Source of the DNA: Chitinophagaceae bacterium
GTDB taxonomy: Bacteria; Bacteroidota; Bacteroidia; Chitinophagales; Chitinophagaceae
Direction: 5' to 3'
Assembly (NCBI GenBank): GCA_016721385.1
Contig: JADKIE010000001.1
Location: forward strand, 248,001-312,000
Length of the DNA stretch: 64,000 nt
The translations under genes were made by a program, and so were the position numbers. The notes under the pieces are model-generated. The model saw nothing but the letters and a program-made list of their open reading frames with translations. It was not told where the DNA came from and searched no databases. Shown one piece after another: positions 9,404 to 19,585 of the stretch; the stretch's first letter is position 1; every line of letters starts with the position of its first letter.

Positions 9404-10097
9404 TTAATAATGATTTATCTTTTAATAACTGAATTCTGATTTTTAAAGTAGCTATCCACACTGCCAATAACGTCCACCCAATAATTGCCGGATAAAAAAC
9501 CATACGCAAACGGCTATCAATATCTTTAAAATTTAATGCAGGATTACCACTATCGCTGCCCGGAGCACCGGGATGCAAACTACCTACCAAACGTGGAATT
9601 ATCCAAATACTGGGAAACAGCATGGCAAAGGCAAAAATGTTGTATACAGCACTAATTCTGGCTCTTTTATCCATATCTGTAAACGAACCTCTTAATACAA
9701 AGTATGCACCATAAATTAACAAGGCTATAGCCGCCCCAATAAGTTTGGGTTCTTTTAAAATACTTCCCAACGTTTGACTTTGATCGGTTACCCATGTATA
9801 ATTAGCCCAAATAGTTCCTGTGGTATAACCCAAAATTCCTAAAAAACTGCCAACTGCAGCATAGTTTACAGCATATATATCATTACGTAAATTAAAACCC
9901 CGTAAATATTTAATACTATATACTACACTAACCCCAAACAAAATCATCATTACAAACCACATACTTACATGAAAGTAAAGGTTGCGTATAGTTTCGTTAA
10001 GAATAAATAATTTGGGAACATCCATTAAAAACCCACCTACTACCGTGTAGATTAACAAAAGAAGAGATACTATTTTCCACCAATTTTTCTTCACCAA
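9396..10097 (-). CDS. ccmC: cytochrome c biogenesis protein CcmC (haem handling)
   Basis: Inner-membrane protein that presents haem for cytochrome c maturation. The 233-residue product has six hydrophobic segments, a periplasmic His in NLYFHVSMWF (about 43), the tryptophan-rich haem motif GTIWANYTWVTD (about 94-105) and the second His in LVGSLHPGAPG. These are the CcmC haem ligands and WWD-like loop. No ATG is available at the N-terminus: the start is TTG (10097) or the adjacent GTG, giving (M)VKKNWWKIVS. A -7 box TATCTTTG (10121-10128) lies just upstream. Between ccmB and ccmD in one gene set; ccmA and ccmE are not in the window. Confidence 0.88.
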   Translation of the reverse strand: MVKKNWWKIVSLLLLIYTVVGGFLMDVPKLFILNETIRNLYFHVSMWFVMMILFGVSVVYSIKYLRGFNLRNDIYAVNYAAVGSFLGILGYTTGTIWANYTWVTDQSQTLGSILKEPKLIGAAIALLIYGAYFVLRGSFTDMDKRARISAVYNIFAFAMLFPSIWIIPRLVGSLHPGAPGSDSGNPALNFKDIDSRLRMVFYPAIIGWTLLAVWIATLKIRIQLLKDKSLLNE

Positions 10098-10120
10098 GAA
10101 AAGTATTTTTTTTAAGAGAA

Positions 10121-10128
10121 CAAAGATA
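10121..10128 (-). promoter_or_regulatory. -7 box (TATCTTTG) upstream of ccmC
   Basis: TATCTTTG on the minus strand lies in the short ccmB-ccmC gap, 24 bases before the proposed TTG/GTG start. No -33 TTG at the expected distance. It may allow ccmCD transcription separate from ccmB. Confidence 0.3.
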
Positions 10129-10146
10129 GGAACTAAACTGTAAAAA

Positions 10147-10809
10147 TTAATCTTTCCACAAATATGGAAACAATATTATTGCTAAAAGTATAATTAAAAC
10201 ATCTAGGCCGGCAATTAAACCAATCAACTCAAAAAGTGCTCCATCTTTAAACACTTCGTTAAACGCAGCTTTACTTAATCGCATTAAAAGCATTAATAAA
10301 GGCAATATAACAGGGAAGCCTAAAATGGCCACCAATGCTGCATTTTGCTGGGCTTTGGCAGCTATGGCACTCATAATAGAAAACACCATACTAATGCTTG
10401 CACCACCTATTAAAACAATGCCTGCAAATTTCCAGGTATTATTAACCGGATTACCCATGAATACGCTAAACAAAAAAAGACTTAGCAAACTCATAAGCAC
10501 CATTAATAAAAGGTTATATAAAATTTTGGCTACAATAAATTCTACCGGCGAGGAGATAGAATAAAAATAAAGCATCCGCCCTTTACTTTCCTGCAAAAAA
10601 CTTTTTGCAACGGCATTTACACAAATAAATAATTGTATTACCCAAAACAATGCATTCCATACGTTAAGCTCCGGATTATCCATAGATAAATATAAAACAA
10701 ACACCGTGGAAGCAATGTATAATAAGATGCCGTAAAAAGTATGCTTTTGCCGGAACTCAAGCAAAACATCTTTTTTGAACAGTGCCAAAATTTTTTGGGT
10801 AGAAAGCAT
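10147..10809 (-). CDS. ccmB: haem exporter permease CcmB
   Basis: Membrane subunit of the CcmAB ABC complex of cytochrome c maturation. About 220 residues with six hydrophobic segments; it begins MLSTQKILALFKKDVLLEFRQKH, the KKDLxxExR motif of CcmB, and carries SFLQESKGRMLYFY and SISSPVEFIVAKILYN, both conserved in the family. An in-frame TTG two codons upstream (10815) exists, but ATG 10809 is preferred. Intact frame. The 225-base gap to the divergent protease gene is AT-rich; I see no recognisable promoter in it. Confidence 0.87.
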   Translation of the reverse strand: MLSTQKILALFKKDVLLEFRQKHTFYGILLYIASTVFVLYLSMDNPELNVWNALFWVIQLFICVNAVAKSFLQESKGRMLYFYSISSPVEFIVAKILYNLLLMVLMSLLSLFLFSVFMGNPVNNTWKFAGIVLIGGASISMVFSIMSAIAAKAQQNAALVAILGFPVILPLLMLLMRLSKAAFNEVFKDGALFELIGLIAGLDVLIILLAIILFPYLWKD

Positions 10810-11034
10810 AAACAAAAATCACTATTTTTTTACAATTAAAGATAAATTATACACATTATACAAATAATACATTTTTTAAAAATTGAGAAAAGCTTCTAAA
10901 ACCTTTATTCCTGCTGGGTTTTAAAATATGTATAAAATACACACAGCCATTTTCCTTAGTGTTTTTACTATTTGCAAAAATGAAATTAACCTATATATTA
11001 CCAAATATTTTTTCTTAACTAAAACAAAAACCAA

Positions 11035-14000
11035 ATGAGAAAATTTTTAAAAGCCTCTTTCTTAACTGCAGGTCTTTTCTTTACGGTACAAATCTTTGCC
11101 CAGGATTTAATTAAGGGCAATCCGGGCATGTACCCTTCGTATGTTGCATTTAAAGCAGCACCACCTGCTTTTACCAACGGAAAAATTATTTTATCCGACG
11201 AAAATGGAAAACTTAGTAATGCATCCAATGTGTTATTAAAAGTAAAGAACAAGATAATATAGGGCAAGACCATTATCGTTACCAGCAAACTTATAATGGC
11301 ATTGCTGTAGAAAATGCAGTTTACATTTTACATGTAAAAGCAGGAAAAATTCAAAGCCAAAATGGCGATTGGGTTAAAGATTTTCCATCAACATTAAAAT
11401 CTACTGCAACTATCTCAACATCTACTGCAATACATAAAGCAACAGATTTTGTTGGAGCAAGGTCTTACAAGTGGCAATTACCAAGTGAAGAAGCTTTTAT
11501 TAAAAGAGAACAAAATAATCCAAGTGCTACATTTTATCCGAAAGCGCAATTGGTTTATTATAGTGGAGAAGATGCGATAAATCCATCGGCACTTCGTTTG
11601 GCCTATAAATTAGATATATATGCCCAATATCCAATGAGCCGGCAAATTGTTTATGTGGATGCTGCAAATGGAAATATTTTAGGCAAGAGAGAAGTAATAC
11701 ACACTACCAATGCCACAGGTAGTGCTGTTACTGCTTATAGCGGAACACAAACTATTACTACAGATTATACAGGCACTACTTATCGTTTAAGAGAAACCGG
11801 CCGTGGTAATGGAATTAATACATACAACATGAAAACTGCCGGCACAAGTTATGCAGCTGCAGTAGATTTTACAGATGCAGATAATGTTTGGAACAATGTT
11901 AACGCCAATAAAGATCAATACGCTACAGACGGACATTGGGGTACAGAAAAAACCTACGACTATTATTTCACAAAATTTAATAGAAACAGTGTAGATAATG
12001 CAGGCTTTGCTTTAAACAGCTATATACATACCAATTTAGTAGCATTTGGGTATCCCGATAATGTAAATGCATTTTGGGATGGTAGCAGAATGACGTATGG
12101 TGATGGTAATACCACTTATTCGCCATTAACAGCATTGGATATTTGTGGTCACGAAATTACACATGGCGTAACTGAAAGAACATCTAACCTTACGTACTCT
12201 AACCAATCCGGTGCTTTAAATGAAGGCTTTAGCGATATTTTTGGAACTGCTATAGAGTTTTATGCAAAAGGCACTAGTGGTAATTGGCTAATTGGGGAAA
12301 ACATTGGAGCATCTTTCCGTAGTATGAGCAACCCAAATACTTATAGCCAACCAGATACTTATTTAGGAACATATTGGTACACAGGCACAGCCGATAACGG
12401 TGGTGTACACACGAACAGTGGTGTATTAAATTTTTGGTTTTATATTTTATCGCAAGGCGGAAGCGGAACCAACGATATCGGATCTGCTTACACAGTAACC
12501 GGAATTGGAATTGATAAAGCCGCTGCTATTGCTTTTAGAACTAATACGGTTTATTTAACTGCATCATCAAATTATGCAGCAGCCAGAACGTATGCTATTC
12601 AATCTGCTACTGATTTATACGGTGCAGGAAGTGCAGAAGTTATTGCAACAACGAACGCATGGTATGCTGTTGGTGTTGGCGCAGCTTATAATACCGGATG
12701 TGGAGTTCCTTCTGCCTTAACTTCATCTGCCATTACAAGTTCTGGTGCAACATTAAGTTGGACGGCAGGTTCTAATGCAGTAAGTTATTTAGTTGAGTAC
12801 AAAACATCGGCTGCTACTACATGGACAGTTGCTGCATCTGCTACTACAGCAACATCTGTTTCATTAACAGGTCTTACAGCATCTACAGCTTATAACTGGA
12901 GAGTTACTACAAATTGTTCTTCGTCTACCAGTACTGCTGCAACAGCAAACTTTACTACAACAGCTGTTGCAACCGGTTGTGCTGCTGCGTTTGAACCAAA
13001 CGAAACTCAAGCCACAGCTATTGCTATTACTTCGGGTGTTACCAATTCCGCTGCAATAAGCTCTACAACTGATATAGATTATTATAAAATTGTAACAACT
13101 GCAACAAGTAGTAATGTATATAATCTTGTTGGTCCAAGTGGTGTAGATTTTGATTTATATATTTATAACAGTGCCGGCACTCAAATTGGCTCAGGCACTG
13201 GCTCTACAGCTACCGAAACGGTTTCGCTAACAAGTCAAGCTGCAAGTACTTATTATATAAAAGTGATTGGTTACAATGGCGCAAATAGTGCAACATGTTA
13301 CACTATCAAAGCTACTGCAACTGCTGCAACAACCTGTGCCGCACCAACTGCATTAACTTCATCTGCTATCACAAGCAGTAGTGCAACCGTAGGTTGGACT
13401 GCAGCGAGTGGTGCTGTTAGTTATAAAGTTGAGTACAAAACATCGGCTGCCACTACATGGACAGTCGCTGCATCTGACAACAACTGCAACATCGGTTACA
13501 TTAACAGGCTTAACAGCATCTACTGCTTATAATTGGAGAGTTACAACTAACTGCTCTGCATCTGCAAGTACTGCCGTAAGTGCAAACTTTACAACGCTTG
13601 CTGCAACCGGTTGCCAAAGCAGTTTAGATAATGCAACAAATGGTACAATTTCCGGCGCAGCAGTGATTCCGTTTAACACCAATGTTACCGGTTTAATTAG
13701 CCCTTCGGGAGATAACGACTATTACAAATTTGTAATTACTACAGGCGGTACGGCTACAGTTACGTTAACAACCTTGCCGGCTGATTACGATTTAACTATT
13801 GTGAACAGTGCAGGTACACAATTAGCAATATCTCAAAATGGTTCAACTACCAGCGAAACCATTACACGTACTTATACAGCAGGCACGTACTATGCAAGAG
13901 TATTTGGATACAATAACGCTAACAATGCCAGTGTATGCTATACTTTAAAAGTGCAATTAGGTACTGCTAGTTTAACAGGTACCAATACACCTGAAATTAC

Positions 14001-14244
14001 ACAAAATGGTTTGTTGAAAATTTATCCTAACCAAGTTACAGATTTTGTAACCGTAAGCGTATTAGGTAATGTAGATAAACAAAGTGTAATAAATGTTGTA
14101 GATGTTAACGGACGTGTTGTAATGACATCTAAGATGATAAACAATTTACAAAGAGTGGATGTTTCTAGTTTACCAAAAGGCGTTTATATGCTTCAGGTGA
14201 ATACTGCAACAGGCAAACTATCTTCTAAATTTGTAAAACAATAA
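11035..14244 (+). CDS. secreted M4 (thermolysin-like) metalloprotease with two FN3-PPC pairs and a T9SS type A sorting domain, frameshifted
   Basis: Extracellular zinc protease exported by the type IX system. In order: signal peptide (FLKASFLTAGLFFTVQIFA), propeptide to about residue 210, peptidase M4 domain with HEITH, the downstream zinc ligand in ALNEGFSDIFG and the catalytic His in VHTNSGVLNFW, then FN3 (from 12699), PPC (about 12980-13320), a second FN3 (from 13335), a second PPC (about 13606-13960) and a C-terminal sorting domain (LKIYPNQVTD ... LPKGVYMLQV ... KLSSKFVKQ). Frames break near 11250 (KVKEQDNIGQDHYRY when repaired) and near 13477 in the second FN3. About 1,070 residues when joined. 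The second FN3 break can be placed exactly by comparison with the first copy, which is nearly identical in DNA. Confidence 0.88.
12699..13600 (+). repeat. internal direct repeat: two FN3 domains (12699-12960 and 13335-13600)
   Basis: The two fibronectin type III domains of the M4 protease are close to identical at DNA level over much of their length, for example ACATCGGCTGC then ACTACATGGACAGT in both, and GGAGAGTTAC near both ends. The separating PPC domain (12980-13320) also has a second, more diverged copy after the second FN3. This indicates recent duplication or gene conversion of an FN3-PPC unit. Confidence 0.75.
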
Positions 14245-14259
14245 CTTAACAATTCTTAT

Positions 14260-14292
14260 AAAAAATCCCACCAAATTGGTGGGATTTTTTTA
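14260..14292. terminator. bidirectional terminator between M4 protease and tdk
   Basis: Near-perfect stem CCCACCAA / TTGGTGGG with an A-run on the left and a seven-T run on the right, between two convergent genes. Confidence 0.85.
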
Positions 14293-14302
14293 TACTGTTT
14301 TT

Positions 14303-14871
14303 TTAACCATTTGTAGCTGCACAATGTCTGCATCTGGGCTCATAAATATCTTTTTCGCCCAACAAAACTTGTGGCCCTTCTGCTTTTTTACGATAACTAA
14401 TATTAGCAATATTGCCACATTTAACACAAATGGCATGCAGCTTTGTAATATAATCGGCCTTAGCTAAAAGATTAGGCATTTGCCCAAATGGCGTACCTAA
14501 ATAATCCATATCCAACCCTGCAACAATTACCCTTATCCCTTTCATAGCCAATTGCTCACACACATTACCAATTTCGGCATCAAAAAACTGAGCTTCATCT
14601 ATGCCTACAACATCAACTCCTTCGGATAACAATAATATAGCCTGGGAGCTTTCTACAGGTGTAGACAAAATAGCATTCGTATCATGGCTAACAATTTTTT
14701 CTACATCATACCTTGTGTCAATGGCGGGTTTAAAAATTTCAACCTTAAGGTTTGCAATTTTACTCTTTTCAATCTTCTTATAAGTTCTTCTGTTTTACCA
14801 CTCAACATACTTCCGCAAATAACTTCAATCCAACCTCTGCGTTCGCCTTTTAAATTTGGTTCTATAAACAT
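14303..14871 (-). CDS. tdk: thymidine kinase (type II), frameshifted
   Basis: Phosphorylates thymidine to dTMP in the salvage pathway. From ATG 14871 the protein begins MFIEPNLKGERRGWIEVI and has the P-loop GSMLSGKTEELIRR; after one base is restored near 14745-14750 (an A/T run) it continues through IFKPAIDTRYDVEKIVSHD and joins the clean frame with the Walker B-like VVGIDEAQFFD, the lasso loop (AGLDMDYLGTPFGQM) and the four zinc Cys (CVKC and CRHC). About 189 residues, normal for the family. Convergent with the M4 protease. Confidence 0.88.
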
Positions 14872-14960
14872 TTATATCTTTTTTTTAAATATCAGTTTGT
14901 AACTTACGTAATAATTTTATTAGCCCAAGACTTAATTGGGCATCAAAAATATACTTTATC

Positions 14961-15679
14961 ATGGAAAGAGTGGAGACACTCCTAAAAAAAATAAATGATT
15001 TGTTTGCCGGCGGAGCTTCGGCCGAACAACTCATGTTGCCTGTACAAATGTTATTAACAGAGTTACAGCAACTTCAAAGTAGCGGTAATAGCCATTTTGG
15101 TAACATTGAGATTACTGCTTTAGGTTCATTTAATGATATGCCTAAAAAGCATATTGAGCCCGAAAAAGAGCCTGAACCTGAAAAAATTGTTGAAGTTTTA
15201 CAGGTAAATGAAGCCGAAATTGAGGCAGAATTAGAAGAAATAAAACGAAATGCCGAAAAGCTTCAGCAAATTAGTGCTTATAACAAACCACAGATTGTTT
15301 TTGAGGATACTGCCGATGAAATTACCCGGCCTGCAACTGAAACCAAAAAAGAAATAAACGAAGTTATCTCTAACGCCGGTGCATCTTTAAACGACAAACA
15401 TAAACAGACCAAAATTGATTTGGGCGATACACTCACAGAAATTCCAATAAGAGATTTAAAAAAAGCTATAGGTGTAAACGATCGCTTTTTATTTATAAAC
15501 GAATTGTTTAGAGGAGATGAAGCCATGTACGAACGAAGTATTAAAACTATTAACAGTTTTTCTATTTTAGCCAAGCCGAGTATTGGATACAAAGAGAGCT
15601 AAAAACTAAAGTTGGTTGGAAAGAAGGTACAGAAGCTGTTCTTCAATTTGATCAGTTAATTAAAAGACGATTTTCGTAA
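14961..15679 (+). CDS. conserved hypothetical protein, frameshifted near its end
   Basis: No named domain that I recognise. N-terminal half: a helix (MERVETLLKKINDLFAGGAS), then an acidic, Glu/Pro-rich segment (EPEKEPEPEKIVEV) and a predicted coiled coil (EAEIEAELEEIKRNAEKLQQ). C-terminal half: a well-ordered motif, IPIRDLKKAIGVNDRFLFIN followed by ELFRGDEAMYERSIKTINSF. The frame breaks near 15572; restoring one base gives AEYWIQRELKTKVGWKEGTE and a TAA at 15679, about 240 residues. Similar proteins with the DRFLFINELF motif are, as I recall, widespread in Bacteroidota. No signal peptide, so probably cytoplasmic. Overlaps the reconstructed 3' end of the convergent waaA. Confidence 0.6.
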
Positions 15680-16905
15680 ATAAAGTTTACAATTTTTTTG
15701 TAGCCCCAACATTTTCTGCAACATATTTTTTGAAGCAGCACTCATTTTAAGTTTTCTGAATTTTCGGTTAATAACTCTTTTAATATTTTTCTAATTGCAG
15801 TGCATCTTTAATACTTTTAGCACCGCCGCTCTCAACTAAATCAATAGCCTCGGTATATTTTTCGTAAACAGGTCCAAACAAAACCGGCTTACCATATACC
15901 GCAGCTTCCAGCACATTGTGTACTCCATCACTCCCAAAGCCGCCACCAATATACGTTACGTTGGCATATTTATACAAACGACTTAACATGCCAATATTAT
16001 CAACAATCAGGCAATTTGTAGTTGATAGTTGTCCATTTGCAGTTAATAATTGAGAATGTAAAATTGCCTGGGAAATGCTTTTTAATGTTTTTAATATTTT
16101 CTGCATCTATTTCATGCGGCGCTAAAATGAGTTTTATTTGCGGATGTGTATTTACAAAATGAATAAATAATTCCTCGTCTTCTTCCCATGTACTTCCGGC
16201 AACTATTACTTTATTGTTGCCAATAAAATTTTCAATTACCGGCAAGGGTTCAAATTTATTTGCGATAGCTTCTACCCTATCAAATCTGGTATCGCCACTA
16301 ACAGTAACATTTTTTTCAAAGCCTATTTCACTCAAACTATTTTTACTGGTACCATTTTGTACAAATAAATGTGAAAAGCAATACAACATTTTTTTCCAAA
16401 ATAAACCATACCATTTAAAAAATGGCTGGTCATCTCTAAAAACTCCCGAAACTAATAATAAAGGAATATTCCTTTTTTTAATTTCGTTCAAATAATAAAA
16501 CCAATACTCATATTTTACCCATAAAACTAAACTAGGTTTTACTATATCCAAAAATCTTACTGCATTTACGCTGCTATCCATCGGCAGGTAAAATATATTA
16601 TCGGCTATAGTATAATTTTTACAAGCTTCATAACCACTTGGCGAAAAAAAGGTCAATACTACTTTCAATTTTTCATTTTCCGCTTTCAACTTTTCCAGTA
16701 CTGGCCTTCCTTGTTCAAATTCTCCAACACTTGCACAGTGCATCCAAACAGTTTGCTTATTGTTATTATTATCAATTGCAGATAATTTTGAAAAAATATC
16801 TTTTCGTCCCAAAACCCATTTTTTTGCCTTAGGGTTCCACCAGGCAGTTATTCGAATGCCGATATTATAAACCCCTAAGAAAAATTGATAATAAAATTTG
16901 CCCAA
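15652..16905 (-). CDS. waaA: 3-deoxy-D-manno-octulosonic acid (Kdo) transferase, frameshifted
   Basis: Attaches Kdo to lipid A precursors at the inner membrane. N-terminal amphipathic anchor (KFYYQFFLGVYNIGIRITAW), then WMHCASVGEFEQGRPVLEKL with the Glu general base, FFSPSGYE, LPMDSS, LWVKYEYW (family normally VKYE-W), SGDTRFDRV and AGSTWEEDEE; the C-terminal half has NIGMLSRLYKYA, YIGGGFGSDGVHNVLEAAVY and GKPVLFGP. The frame shifts near 16010-16060. At the 3' end four more A-run deletions (about 15700-15785) must be repaired, giving LKELLTENSENLK and YVAENVGATKKIVNFI and a TGA at 15652. About 415 residues in all, normal length. The start is a TTG with no nearby ATG, or has lost a base. Confidence 0.85.
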
Positions 16906-16989
16906 AATATTAAAATTTATACTAAAATACGATGTATTCTTTGGCTAAGCAATTCCAAAGCTAACAATCCATTTTAAAGCCCGAAGCCT

Positions 16990-16997
16990 TATCTTTG
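16990..16997 (+). promoter_or_regulatory. -7 box (TATCTTTG) before the nucleotide-sugar island
   Basis: TATCTTTG matches the Bacteroidota -7 element, 20 bases before the ATG at 17018. No TTG at the -33 distance. It is the likely promoter for the DegT-family gene and perhaps the genes behind it. Confidence 0.5.
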
Positions 16998-17017
16998 CCA
17001 ACATAAAAAAACAGCAT

Positions 17018-18148
17018 ATGAGGCCGTTACAAATGGTAGATACAAAAACGCAGTATCAAAAAATAAAAGCAGAGGTAGATGCAGCAGTAATTGGCGTTTT
17101 AGAAAGCTCAATATTTATTGGAGGTAAAGTTGTAAATGATTTTGCTACAAACCTCGCCAACTATAATGGAAGCAAACATTGTATTCCCTGTGCAAATGGT
17201 ACAGATGCACTTCAAATTGCCATGATGGCATTGGGTTTACAGCCCGGCGATGAAGTTATAACGCCATCTTTTACATACATAGCTACTGTTGAAGTTGCAG
17301 CCTTACTTAATATTAAACCCATTTTTGTAGAGGTAGATAAACAAACTTTTTGCATTGATCCCAGTGCTATTGAAAGTGCTATTACACCAAAAACAAAAGC
17401 CATAATACCTGTGCATTTGTATGGCCACGCTGCCAATATGGAGCAAATAATGGCCATTGCAACAAAACATAATTTATTTGTAATTGAAGATAATGCACAA
17501 GCAATTGGTAGCAATTATACATTTACAAATGGCACAAGTAAAAAAACCGGAAGTATAGGCCACATAGGTTGTACATCTTTTTACCCCAGTAAAAACCTTG
17601 GTGCCTTTGGCGATGGTGGAGCCATGTTTACCAATGATGATGAGTTGGCTAATAAGTTAAGAATGATTGCCAGCCACGGGCAAAGCAAAAGATACTACCA
17701 TGATGTTGTGGGATGCAATAGTCGATTAGATGCTGTACAGGCTGCAATACTTGATATTAAGTTAACGCATTTGGATGAGTATTGTAATGCAAGAAAAAAT
17801 GCCGCCGATTTTTACGATGCAGCATTTGCAGGTACTACAAAAATCACAGTTCCGTTCAGGGCTTCCAATCAAAGCCATGTTTTTCATCAATACACTTTAC
17901 AAGTAAACGATGTAGATAGAGATGCTTTATCGCAATATTTAACGGATAATGGTGTACCCAATATGATTTATTACCCTGTACCGGCACACAGGCAAAAAAT
18001 GTTTGATGCATTTGGAGGTAACACTTATGATTTACCCATTACAGATTGGTTAACAGAAAGAGTAATTTCTTTGCCTATACATACTGAGCTTGATGAAGAA
18101 CAACAACAATTTATAGTAAATAAAGTTTTAGAATTTATAAATAAATAA
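17018..18148 (+). CDS. DegT/DnrJ/EryC1/StrS (WbpE-like) sugar aminotransferase
   Basis: PLP-dependent transamination of a keto-sugar nucleotide, producing an amino sugar for a surface glycan. The 376-residue protein is intact: NGTDALQIAMMALGLQPGDE (about 60-80), PSFTYIATVE, IPVHLYGH, IEDNAQAIG (PLP Asp), the Schiff-base Lys in FYPSKNLGAFGDGGA (about 193) and HGQSKRYYHDVVGCNSRLD. The order and spacing are closest to WbpE (UDP-2-acetamido-3-keto-glucuronate aminotransferase), but the keto-group position acted on cannot be settled by motif. First gene of the island; 103 bases separate it from ugd. Confidence 0.85.
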   Translation: MRPLQMVDTKTQYQKIKAEVDAAVIGVLESSIFIGGKVVNDFATNLANYNGSKHCIPCANGTDALQIAMMALGLQPGDEVITPSFTYIATVEVAALLNIKPIFVEVDKQTFCIDPSAIESAITPKTKAIIPVHLYGHAANMEQIMAIATKHNLFVIEDNAQAIGSNYTFTNGTSKKTGSIGHIGCTSFYPSKNLGAFGDGGAMFTNDDELANKLRMIASHGQSKRYYHDVVGCNSRLDAVQAAILDIKLTHLDEYCNARKNAADFYDAAFAGTTKITVPFRASNQSHVFHQYTLQVNDVDRDALSQYLTDNGVPNMIYYPVPAHRQKMFDAFGGNTYDLPITDWLTERVISLPIHTELDEEQQQFIVNKVLEFINK

Positions 18149-18251
18149 TATGAAATAAACATAAAAATTATCGAGCTAATTTATACCAAAAGCGATAATA
18201 ATTTTTATTGTTTATACTAATGTGACAAATAAAAACAATAAATATTAACAC

Positions 18252-19576
18252 ATGAAAATTGCAGTAGTAGGAACTGGGTATGTGGGCTTAGTAACCGGCA
18301 CTTGTTTTGCCGAAACGGGCAACCATGTTACTTGTGTAGATATAGATAAAAGTAAAATTGATAAATTAAATTCGGGCACGGTCACTATTTATGAACCTGG
18401 TTTAGAAAAACTTTTTTTACGCAACCAAAAAGAAAGCAGATTATTTTTTATTACATCATTAAAGGAAGGAATAAAAGATGCTCAAATAATTTTTTTAGCA
18501 TTGCCTACTCCTCCCGGCGAAGATGGTAGTGCCGATTTGAAGTATATTCTTAGCGTGGCTAACGAATTGGGAAACCTTATTAATAAAGATGATTTTAAAG
18601 TTATTATAGATAAAAGTACCGTTCCGGTTGGCACAGCAGATAAGGTAAAAGCTGCGCTTTTAAATAATGGGGCAACCGAAAATTCTTTTGCTGTAGTAAG
18701 TAATCCGGAATTTTTACGGGAAGGTGTAGCCGTGGATGATTTTATGAAACCCGACAGGGTTGTTATTGGTACCGAAAACGAAAAAGCAAAAAAGATTTTA
18801 TTGGATTTATATGCACCATTCGTACGTCAGGGCAATCCCATTATTTTTATGGATGAAAAAAGTGCAGAGCTTACAAAATATGCAGCCAATGCTTTTTTAG
18901 CAACCAAAATTTCGTTTATGAACGAAATTGCACAATTATGTGAAAAGTTTGGTGCCGATGTAGACCTGGTTAGAAAAGGAATTGGAAGTGATGAAAGAAT
19001 TGGAAAAAGATTTTTATTTCCGGGTATTGGATATGGCGGCAGCTGTTTTCCTAAAGATGTGCAAGCTTTAGCAAGTTCATCAACAGAGGTAAATTATTCC
19101 TTTAAAATTTTAGATGCAGTAATGGAAGTTAATAAAATCAAAAACTCCATTTAATTCCTAAAATAAAAAAATATTTTGGAGATGATTTAAAAGGAAAAAA
19201 AATTGCACTTTGGGGCTTAGCTTTTAAGCCTAATACAGATGATATTAGAGAAGCCCCGGCATTAATAATTATCGAGGAATTACTAAAAGAAGGAATTAAC
19301 ATTTGTGCATATGATCCTGAAGCAATGAAAAATGTAAAAGACCTGATTGGCGATAAAATAAGTTACTCAGAAAGGCAATATGATGCTTTGCAAAATGCAG
19401 ATGCATTAATTATTGCAACAGAATGGAGTGAATTTAGAACTCCTGATTTTACGAAGATTTCATCTTTACTAAAAAATAAAGTAATTTTTGATGGTAGAAA
19501 TTTATTTGATTTAACCCAAATGCAAAGTTTGGGCTTTCATTACGAAAGTGTGGGAAGAAAGATAATTAAGAATTAA
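18252..19576 (+). CDS. ugd: UDP-glucose 6-dehydrogenase, frameshifted
   Basis: Oxidises UDP-glucose to UDP-glucuronate with two NAD+. N-terminal Rossmann motif VVGTGYVGLVTGTCFAETG, STVPVGTADKV, NPEFLREG, the central KYAANAFLATKISFMNE helix and the catalytic Cys in PGIGYGGSCFPKDVQAL. The frame breaks near 19145: one A added to the AAAA run restores NKNQKLHLIPKIKKYFGDDL and the C-terminal NAD/UDP domain (ALWGLAFKPNTDDIREAP, ATEWSEF, IFDGRNLF). About 441 residues. It is 9 bases upstream of the UDP-xylose synthase gene, which uses its product, so the two are likely co-transcribed. Confidence 0.9.
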
Positions 19577-19585
19577 AAACTAAGA

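Noticed and set aside
12699..13600. CRISPR-like spaced repeats
   Set aside because: The repeats are about 260 bases long, occur twice and encode protein domains.
18149..18251. AT-rich imperfect inverted repeat as a terminator
   Set aside because: The arms are poorly matched and lack GC pairs, so I do not call it.
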